From Roseomonas genomospecies 6 (lineage in GTDB: Bacteria > Pseudomonadota > Alphaproteobacteria > Azospirillales > Azospirillaceae): DNA of 64,000 nucleotides. The notes under the pieces are model-generated. The model saw only the letters and a program-made list of their open reading frames with translations. It was not told where the DNA came from and did not search any database. A program made the position numbers and the translations under genes. The stretch is from assembly GCF_008365375.1 (NCBI RefSeq), contig NZ_QOKW01000015.1, positions 88,891-152,890 of the forward strand. The letters are read 5' to 3'. Position 1 is the stretch's first letter; every line of letters begins with the position of its first letter. Of this stretch, positions 1-6,515 are shown in pieces.

Positions 1-3000
1 GCTCCGACGACACCATGCCGGTCACCTTCATGCGCCGGGCCAGCGCCAGTTCCACCGTCCAGGCGCCGGTTCCGCCCGCCGCGCCTTCGACCAGCAAGCG
101 CTTGCCCGGCTGCACGTCGAGCGCCGTGAACAGCGCGCGGTAGCCGGTGCCGGCGGCGAGCATGTAGCTGCCCGCCTCCTCCAGCGCGAGGCCGGGAGGC
201 AGGGGGAAGAGCTGCGGCCCGTCGGCCAGCATGAATTGCTGGTGGCTGCCGTCCGGCGACTGGTAGCCCTGGATGTGGAAGTCGGTGAACATGGGATCGG
301 CCCCGGCCTCCGGGTCCAGCAGGTCGGAGACGCCGGAATAGACGGCGACCAGATCGCCGACCGCCAGCCGCCCCTGGGCCTGCAACGCCTCGCCCATGCG
401 CACGACCATGCCGACCCCGCCGGAGCCGGTGACGTGCACGTCCTCGTCATGCTCGTCGAACAGCGAGATGGGGATGCCGGTCAGCGCCCAGACATCGTTG
501 TAATTGACCTCGGAGGCCAGGACGTAGACGAGCGCCTGGTTGGGACCGGGCTCGGGGACGGGGATGACGACTTCCGTTTCGGCCTGGGCCGGGTCGCCAT
601 GGGCGGCGGCTCCCGTCTCCAGGTCGCGGACGACGGCCTGGGCGAGCTGCCAGCGGGGCAGGGGCGTGGCGCCGGGGAAGAAGGGGCTTCCGATGGGAAG
701 CGTACCGTCGCGGTCCTCGCGCCGCGGACGGGCGGGCAGGGGCGGGGATTTCTTCTCCAGGAACAGGGCGATGCCCTTCTTGGCGCCGTTCTCGGAATCC
801 AGGAGGAAGCGGGCGAAAGCGTCGATCTCGGCTTTGGTGCCGGCCTCGAAGCCGTCGCCGAGGCCGGTGTCCACGAGTTGGACGATGGTGTCGGCGACGG
901 GGCCGCGGCCGACGCTGTGGGCTTGGCGGAGGAGGAGGGCGGTGTTGGAGGACACTTGCCCCCACCCCGGCCCTCCCCCGCTGGGCGGGGGAGGGAGAGA
1001 AGCTTGCGGGGAATGCGGCGGAGTTCCCTCCCCCGCCCAGCGGGGGAGGGTAAGGGTGGGGGCAAGAGCGCTCGTGGGGGCAAGAGCGGCCTCCCTTGCC
1101 ATCGCCTTCGCCAGCGTCAGCGCGTCGTCCGCCCCGCGGGCCACCACATCGACCAAGCCATACTCAAGCGCCGTCCCGGCGTCGATCTGCCGCCCCGACA
1201 GCAGGATCTCCAGCGCCCGCCCATACCCCCGCTCCGGGTCTTTCCGAATCAGCAGGCGCGGCAAGCGCTGCGTGCCGCCATAGCCCGGCGGCAGGAACAG
1301 GTTGATCTCGGGCTGGCCCAGCCGGGCGCGGGGATCGGCCACCCGGACGTGGCAGGCCATGGCCAGTTCGCAACCGCCGCCCAGAGCCACGCCGCGGATC
1401 GCGGCGAACACCGGCTTGTCCATCACCTCGATGGCGCGGAAGACGGCGTGGGCCTTCGCCGGCAGCGCGCGGGCCTCGCTCTCGTCCTGCACCTCGTCGA
1501 GAAGCTGGCGGATGTCGGCGCCGGCCACGAAGTTGCGGCCCGTGCCGGTGATCACCACGGCGCGCACATCCGCCCGCCGTGCGAGATGGGCGACCAGCGT
1601 GTCCAGCTCGTCGAGCAGGCGGTCGGACAGGGCGTTGACCGGCGGGTTGTCGATGGTCACGGTCGCCATCCGCACGCCGTCGGCCAGCCGGTCGTACTGA
1701 ACGGACAGGAAGCGCTGCCGCTCGATGAGGGTCTGTTCCTCGGCGCGTTGCTGGCCGCGCTTCCAGGCGTCGATGCGGGTGCCGAGGTCGGTCAGGCATT
1801 CCGGGTTGCGGAGCGTGGAGGTGTCGCCCAGCGGCTCCCCGTTCATCATCGCCGTCAGGAAGCGGCGCATGTATTTGCCGGAGCGCGTCTCCGGAAAGGC
1901 CGGAACGGCGAGGATGTCGGAGGGGACGGCGACCGCACCCTTCTCCTGCCGCACCAGATCCTTCAAACGGCGCTCGTCGTCGGCGGTGATGTCGCGGCCC
2001 TTGGCGGGCAGGACGAAGGCGACCGGCGTCAGCCCCTTCTCGCGGTGGGGGGCGCCGACCACGATGACGTTGCCGACCGGGCTGTCGGGGTTGATCTGCT
2101 TGTCGCGCAGGATCGCGCCTTCGATCTCCTCCGTTCCCATGCGGTGGCCGGACACGTTGATGACGTCATCGGACCGCCCGTGCAGGCTGAAGCTGCCGTC
2201 CTCGTAGCGCCGCGCGAAGTCGCCTTGCAGATAGGCCCAGACCGGCTTGCCGTCCGCGTCGCGGAAGCGCCCGAAATAGGTCTTCACGAAGCGGTCGAAG
2301 TCGCCCTTCCAGCCCGGTTTGCCGACACGCTCCGCGTCGCCCCAGATGGTGCGGGTCAGGTAGGGGTAGGGGGCGGTGACGACGATCTCGCCCTTCTCCT
2401 CCGCCTCGGCGGGGCGGAAGGCGACGCGGCCCGCGGCGTCCGGCTCGCTCTCGGGAATCCAGACGTCGCCCAGCACCCAGGGCAGCGGGTAGGTGTGGGC
2501 GTCGGCGCGCAGCGGCTGGTCGGGGTTGCCGTAGGGGTGGGTCCAGACGATGCCGCCATGCTCCGTCGCCCAATAGCTGTTGATGTATTGCGGCGTCATC
2601 ACCGCCATGCCGAAAGCCTGGACGGCGGGGCTGGTCGGCTCCGCGCAGAAGGTGGCGACCCGCAAGCTGCCGCGGTCGTAACGCTCCACGTCGGCCCGGT
2701 TCTCCGGGTGGGTCATGACCGTCTTCAGGAAGGTCACGCCCGCCTTGAAGATGGTCACCTTGTGCCGCTCGATGATCGAGGCGAAGCGCCCGGCGTTGGG
2801 GAAGACGGGTGCTCCCTCCGTCACGATGCCGGGGATGCGGGCGGCGAGGCTGGCGGTGATCAGGTAGCTCTGCCCGGTGATCCAGCCCGGATCGGCGACG
2901 ACGTAGATCACGTCGCGGCCCGGCAGGGCGTCGAAGCTGACCTTCATGGTGTGGGCGAGCCCGGCGACGTAGCCGCCATGGACATGCACCACGCCCTTCG

Positions 3001-4273
3001 GCTTTCCGGTGGAGCCGGAGGTGTAGATGATGAACAGCGGGTATTCGGCGTCCACCGGGCGGCAGGGAACGGCCCGCGCCACGGCGGCGCAGAGCGCCCG
3101 GTCGTCCAAGGCGCGCAGCGCGTCCATGCCGGGCAGACCCATGTCCGACAGGCCGGCGGCGGCGCAGAGCGTCGCCTCGGCCTTCGCCAGCAGATCGTGC
3201 GCCCAGACGTCGCGGCCCTCGGTCCAGGGGATGTCGGGAAGCCCGGCGTGGCGGACGACGATCACCGCCTCCACCCGCGGCGGGGCGGCGGTCAGCGCCT
3301 CCGCCACGCTGGCGCGCAGGTCGGCCACGGTGGCGGCGTCGAGCGTGCCGTCGCGGTCCAGCGCGCGGCCAAGCTCCCGCATCACGTCGGCGGGGGCGAC
3401 GGTGATTTCGCCCTCCAGCCCGCGGCGCACCGGCTCCATCAGGGCGGCGTCGCCCAGCTTGGCGCGCAGCACCTCCTCCGTGATGCGCAGCGCCGTAGGC
3501 AGGGCGACGAAACGGTCGAGCGCCGGATCGCTGTAGGCTTCCTTGAAGGGGGCCATCTCCGCGTTGCGGCTGGCGCCGTCGGCGGTGATGACGACGCGGG
3601 CGCCCGCGTTCTCGATGCGGTCGGACAGGGTCTTGTCGGAAAAGCCGCCGAACACCGCCGTGTAGATGACGCCGATGCGCTTCGCCCCCTCCGTCCAGAC
3701 GATCTGGTCGAGGATGTTGGGCATGTTCAGCGCGATGCGGTCGCCTGGACGCAGGCCGAGACCTTGCAGAGCCAGCGCGGCCAGAGCGGAGCGGATCAGC
3801 AACTCGCGCCGGGTCAGGGTGATGTGATGGACCGGGCCGCCGCGCCCGCCGTTGGCGGCGGCGTCCCAGCGGTCGCCCTCGTACCAGTAGGCGGTCTCGG
3901 CCCCATGGCCGGACAGCACATGGCGGTCCACCTCGTTGAAGGCGGCGTTGGTCAGTCCGCCCGCGAACCAGCGGTAGAAGGGCGCCTCCGACCCGTCGAA
4001 AGCCTGGGTCCAGGGCGTCCAGTCCGCCCGCTCCGCGGCCTCGCCGGTCGCGGCGTTCCAGCCGCGCCAGACGCCGTCCGCATCGCGCATCAGCCAATTC
4101 GCGCCGTCGAACCAGTGGATGGTTTCCGCCGCGATGGAGCCGTGGAAGGCGCCGGGATCGGCTTCGCAGGCGGCGCGCTGGCTCTGCCAGTCCCCGGCGG
4201 AGCGGATGGGGTTGACGGCGACGTCCTGCGGCAGCGGCGGCTGTCCGGCGGACTCCGCGACGGCGTGATCCAT
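1..4273 (-). CDS. pcs: Propionyl-CoA synthase, trifunctional (3' end outside window)
   Basis: Converts 3-hydroxypropionate to propionyl-CoA in three steps: CoA ligation, dehydration and NADPH reduction. Reading leftward from ATG at 4273 (GGGAGG Shine-Dalgarno), the frame stays open to the window edge, about 1,424 codons; family members are about 1,800 residues. The acyl-CoA synthetase part has YTSGSTGKPKG near residue 415, WATEHGG, the GRSDDVINVSGHR stretch and the catalytic-lysine motif SGKYMRR near 798. The enoyl-CoA hydratase part (about 860-1170) has AGADI, GGGCELAMAC and GQPEI, so both catalytic glutamates are present. The enoyl reductase part begins about residue 1230 (VNYNDVW, later AAGGTGAW) and is cut off. 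A palindromic repeat is inserted in frame at about residues 1070-1105, inside the C-terminal helical part of the hydratase, with no stop codon. The domain order is diagnostic of Pcs; whether the insertion harms activity is unknown. Confidence 0.9.
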   Translation of the reverse strand, partial: MDHAVAESAGQPPLPQDVAVNPIRSAGDWQSQRAACEADPGAFHGSIAAETIHWFDGANWLMRDADGVWRGWNAATGEAAERADWTPWTQAFDGSEAPFYRWFAGGLTNAAFNEVDRHVLSGHGAETAYWYEGDRWDAAANGGRGGPVHHITLTRRELLIRSALAALALQGLGLRPGDRIALNMPNILDQIVWTEGAKRIGVIYTAVFGGFSDKTLSDRIENAGARVVITADGASRNAEMAPFKEAYSDPALDRFVALPTALRITEEVLRAKLGDAALMEPVRRGLEGEITVAPADVMRELGRALDRDGTLDAATVADLRASVAEALTAAPPRVEAVIVVRHAGLPDIPWTEGRDVWAHDLLAKAEATLCAAAGLSDMGLPGMDALRALDDRALCAAVARAVPCRPVDAEYPLFIIYTSGSTGKPKGVVHVHGGYVAGLAHTMKVSFDALPGRDVIYVVADPGWITGQSYLITASLAARIPGIVTEGAPVFPNAGRFASIIERHKVTIFKAGVTFLKTVMTHPENRADVERYDRGSLRVATFCAEPTSPAVQAFGMAVMTPQYINSYWATEHGGIVWTHPYGNPDQPLRADAHTYPLPWVLGDVWIPESEPDAAGRVAFRPAEAEEKGEIVVTAPYPYLTRTIWGDAERVGKPGWKGDFDRFVKTYFGRFRDADGKPVWAYLQGDFARRYEDGSFSLHGRSDDVINVSGHRMGTEEIEGAILRDKQINPDSPVGNVIVVGAPHREKGLTPVAFVLPAKGRDITADDERRLKDLVRQEKGAVAVPSDILAVPAFPETRSGKYMRRFLTAMMNGEPLGDTSTLRNPECLTDLGTRIDAWKRGQQRAEEQTLIERQRFLSVQYDRLADGVRMATVTIDNPPVNALSDRLLDELDTLVAHLARRADVRAVVITGTGRNFVAGADIRQLLDEVQDESEARALPAKAHAVFRAIEVMDKPVFAAIRGVALGGGCELAMACHVRVADPRARLGQPEINLFLPPGYGGTQRLPRLLIRKDPERGYGRALEILLSGRQIDAGTALEYGLVDVVARGADDALTLAKAMAREAALAPTSALAPTLTLPRWAGEGTPPHSPQASLPPPPSGGGPGWGQVSSNTALLLRQAHSVGRGPVADTIVQLVDTGLGDGFEAGTKAEIDAFARFLLDSENGAKKGIALFLEKKSPPLPARPRREDRDGTLPIGSPFFPGATPLPRWQLAQAVVRDLETGAAAHGDPAQAETEVVIPVPEPGPNQALVYVLASEVNYNDVWALTGIPISLFDEHDEDVHVTGSGGVGMVVRMGEALQAQGRLAVGDLVAVYSGVSDLLDPEAGADPMFTDFHIQGYQSPDGSHQQFMLADGPQLFPLPPGLALEEAGSYMLAAGTGYRALFTALDVQPGKRLLVEGAAGGTGAWTVELALARRMKVTGMVSSE
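959..1064. repeat. GC-rich palindromic repeat (family A) inside pcs
   Basis: Two arms, each beginning or ending in CCCCCACCC/GGGTGGGGG, each contain a smaller palindrome of the form CCCTCCCCCGC-TGG-GCGGGGGAGGG. Together they form a long imperfect inverted repeat around a 24-nt centre. The copy is translated in the pcs frame. Immediately beside it a 15-bp direct repeat, GTGGGGGCAAGAGCG, starts at 1056 and again at 1074, giving an in-frame 6-residue duplication. The same arms occur at 15627-15728, 22061-22166 and 38743-38857. Confidence 0.9.
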
Positions 4274-4430
4274 GGTTTCCTCCCGATCGGGCGCTTCTTC
4301 TTTTGGCGCGTGCATCACTATAGCGCGCCGCCCTGCATGGGCCGCAATGGCGCCGTGCGCGGCCGGGGTATGCCGTGTGCGCGGCTTTCGGTCATACTCG
4401 GTGCAATCAAAGACGTTGGGAGGAAAGAGC

Positions 4431-4850
4431 ATGTCGGAAAACGACACGTCCGCGACCGATTCGATGACCTTCGCGGTCAGCCACGCCGATCCGGCGGACT
4501 TCAAGCGCGACGGGCTGCGGCCCTTCTTCGAGTACCGCGACCTCGGCATCCGGGCGGCCACGGCGGGCAAGGCGAACGCCCACGTCATCCGCGCCCGTCC
4601 CGGCGAGCCCTCGCATGGCGGCTGGCACCGGCACGCGCTGGATTTCCAGATGGTCTATGTGCTGAAGGGCTGGGTGAAGTTCGCCTATGAAGGCGTGGGG
4701 GAGGTTCTGTTGCAGGCCGGCTCCTGCGTGCACCAGCCGCCGGGCATCCGGCATGTGGAGATCGCGCATTCCGACGATCTGGAAATGCTGGAGATCACGC
4801 TTCCCGCCGACTTCCCGACCGAGGGCGCGGAACCGCCCGCGAGACCCTGA
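4431..4850 (+). CDS. Cupin domain protein
   Basis: A 139-residue single-domain cupin. The ATG at 4431 follows GGGAGGAAAG at good spacing; a longer frame running upstream overlaps the divergent pcs promoter and is not supported. The metal-site pattern is visible: GGWHRHALDFQMVYVLKGW gives the first motif (H-x-H then a downstream Q/E region), and GSCVHQPPGIRHVEI gives the second with its histidine. Cytosolic, no signal peptide. It is divergent from pcs with about 157 bp between the starts, so the two may share a regulatory region. The substrate cannot be told from sequence; a small-molecule-sensing or isomerase-like role is possible. Confidence 0.8.
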   Translation: MSENDTSATDSMTFAVSHADPADFKRDGLRPFFEYRDLGIRAATAGKANAHVIRARPGEPSHGGWHRHALDFQMVYVLKGWVKFAYEGVGEVLLQAGSCVHQPPGIRHVEIAHSDDLEMLEITLPADFPTEGAEPPARP

Positions 4851-4863
4851 GGCCGCGTCCCGC

Positions 4864-4892
4864 AAAAAAGTGCCGGCCGCGAGACGCGGCCG
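4864..4892 (-). terminator. Hairpin with T-run on the minus strand (candidate terminator)
   Basis: CCGGCCGCG-AGA-CGCGGCCGG is a 9-bp perfect stem. On the plus strand it is preceded by AAAAAA, so read on the minus strand it is followed by TTTTTT as in an intrinsic terminator. It lies just past the cupin stop codon and may act in both directions. No minus-strand gene immediately upstream explains it. Confidence 0.45.
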
Positions 4893-5045
4893 GCCAGATG
4901 CTTTGGAGGAATCGCCACCGAGGCCACAGGGAACGGCGCAGCCAAGGGACGCTTCGTTGCAACGGAAAGCAACGCCCGTGCCAAGCGTCACCGCTGCCGC
5001 AAAGGTCCATTTTCCGCCCTTTGGGGAAGGCTCGTTCGGGCCGCC

Positions 5046-5067
5046 CCTGTCCGGATGTCCGGACAGG
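5046..5067. promoter_or_regulatory. Palindrome CCTGTCCGGA-TG-TCCGGACAGG
   Basis: Ten-base perfect arms separated by two bases, about 115 bp upstream of the two-TM protein gene. The size and symmetry fit a dimeric regulator operator, but no cognate regulator gene is adjacent. It could also form a short RNA hairpin. Confidence 0.4.
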
Positions 5068-5181
5068 TGACTGGAATGGCGGACGGTCCGGATGCCGCTC
5101 CTCCGGCGCCGCCGCTCTGGCATGTTGCGCGTGCCGGCTGTATAGGGCGGTGTGCGGCGGCGTGGAAAGGATGCGGACGGG

Positions 5182-5793
5182 ATGCCCGAGGTCGAGATCT
5201 CCCGTGAGGACACAGGGCAGGCGGCGGTGTTCGAGGCGTCGCCGTCCAGCGTGCCGCCCCAGCGCTACGCCCATCTGCTCTACGCCGCGATCCTGCTGGC
5301 CGGTTTCGTGGTGGTGGCCGAACTGATGCTGGAGCCGACGGCGTCCATGATGCGCTGGCTGGGCATGCTGTGCGCGGTTCCGCTTCTGTTGATGTGGGTC
5401 ATCACGCTGCTGCGGGCGGCGCGGCGCAGCGCGGTCCGGCTGGTCGTCGCCCCGGAGGGGCTGACCGCCCACGGGCAACTCATCCCGCACAACACCATCC
5501 GCGGCGTGGCGCTCTATCCGCCGCAGGGCAAGCGTCCGCTGTTCGTGGCCCGCGTCCAGACGATGACCCAGCAGCAGCACGAGAAGGAACTGGCGCTGGC
5601 CGGCGGGGATGTGGATGCGGAGGAGGGCAGGCCGGGCAAGGGGCGTCGGCGGCGCGCCGGCTACCGGCTGCTTCTTCTGCGCCGCAACCATCTTCCGGCC
5701 CTGGTCCTGGTGCGCGGCCTGACCCTGTCGGGCGGGGAGACGCTGATGGCCGGGCTGGCCGCGGAGTTGCGGCGTCACAGCCGTCCGAACTGA
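5182..5793 (+). CDS. Two-TM membrane protein of unknown function
   Basis: A 203-residue protein. ATG at 5182 is preferred; an in-frame GTG lies upstream at 5152. Two hydrophobic helices occur at about residues 33-50 and 58-76, followed by a cytosolic domain of short strands (VRLVVAPEGLTAHGQLIPHNTIRGVALYP) that looks like the plain beta domain seen in bacterial PH-like membrane proteins. A basic stretch GKGRRRRAGYRL sits near residue 155. No catalytic motif is visible. It is monocistronic, between the cupin gene and the convergent DUF3126 gene. I do not recognise the family with certainty. Confidence 0.7.
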   Translation: MPEVEISREDTGQAAVFEASPSSVPPQRYAHLLYAAILLAGFVVVAELMLEPTASMMRWLGMLCAVPLLLMWVITLLRAARRSAVRLVVAPEGLTAHGQLIPHNTIRGVALYPPQGKRPLFVARVQTMTQQQHEKELALAGGDVDAEEGRPGKGRRRRAGYRLLLLRRNHLPALVLVRGLTLSGGETLMAGLAAELRRHSRPN

Positions 5794-5897
5794 CCCCGGG
5801 CTGACCCCGGGCCGCGCGGAAACGCCCCTCCCGCCGCAGGACGGGAGAGGTCCGCGCCGAAGCGGCGTGGCTCGGCGGTGTGCCCGGGCGACCCGCT

Positions 5898-6158
5898 TTA
5901 GCGGCGGGCCGCCGGAGCGGCCGGAAGGTCTTCTTCCAGGATGACGACGTGCAGGGCGTAGGAGACTTCACCCTCGTCCACGTCGCGGTGGAGAGTGCCG
6001 ACGAACTCGTCGCCCAGCATGACCTCCGCGGACTGGCCGGCCTTTTCGGGCGGCTGGATGATGATCTTGTCGTTGCCGAGCGTCTTGCGCAGATAGGTCT
6101 GCACACGGGCGATTTCGGTTTCGGTCATCTTCGCGACCGTCGGCTTGGCGGGCGGCAT
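5898..6158 (-). CDS. DUF3126 family protein
   Basis: An 86-residue cytosolic protein. The pattern TETEIARVQTYLRKTLGND, then GDEFVGTLHRD and DEGEVSYALHVVILEED, matches the small DUF3126 family that is common in Alphaproteobacteria and has no known function. It is convergent with the two-TM protein gene and divergent from the caspase gene. The length is normal for the family. The C-terminal tail AAPAARR is low complexity. Confidence 0.8.
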   Translation of the reverse strand: MPPAKPTVAKMTETEIARVQTYLRKTLGNDKIIIQPPEKAGQSAEVMLGDEFVGTLHRDVDEGEVSYALHVVILEEDLPAAPAARR

Positions 6159-6515
6159 GGCATGATCCCTGTGTTGTCGAAGGGGTCATATAGAAATCTT
6201 TCGGGCAAAGGGAAAGCACAACATCGCCACGGATCGTGCATTCGCCGAAGCCGTTCCCCTCCCGCCGGGGGACGGGGCGGCGCCCGATGCGCCATGGTGC
6301 GTGAGGAAAACGCGAAAGGTCGAGCGATGACCGTCACCCCTCCCAAATAGAGTTGGAAAGGAGCCGCGTCCTTAGCGCGGGTGGTCATGCCCTCATCTGT
6401 AGAGATGCATTACCCTGTTTTGCCCCCTTGTCCCTGGCGCCGCGATCAAATACTGAACGAAATGGAAGGTGGAGTACCACGTTCCACCGTCCGGTGACCA
6501 TGGCATGAGGTGACC
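6159..6515. other. Divergent intergenic region before the caspase gene
   Basis: These 357 bases separate divergent genes and hold no supported gene. A hairpin GGTGGA-gtaccacgt-TCCACC (6468-6488) lies just before the caspase start. The 11-mer GGTGACCATGG occurs twice (6493-6503 and 6509-6519), the second copy covering the start codon, so the start region carries a short direct repeat. Confidence 0.55.

Larger units (their letters stand above)
4851..5181. other. Intergenic region with two inverted repeats
   Basis: No convincing gene lies in these 331 bases. Two symmetric elements are visible: a GC hairpin at 4872-4892 and a near-perfect palindrome at 5046-5067. The frames that cross the region are shadows without ribosome-binding sites. 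Confidence 0.6.

Noticed and set aside
959..1064. Idea that the repeat makes pcs a pseudogene
   Set aside because: The frame was followed base by base; it has no stop and no shift, and the protein matches the family on both sides.
236..4690. 1,484-codon open frame antisense to pcs
   Set aside because: Runs opposite a gene with full catalytic motifs; composition (His, Gly, Asp, Val rich) is that of a GC-rich shadow frame, with no ribosome site or domain.
6428..6456. TTGTCC-17-TACTGA as promoter of the caspase gene
   Set aside because: Spacing is right, but the -10 box matches the consensus poorly; too weak to claim.
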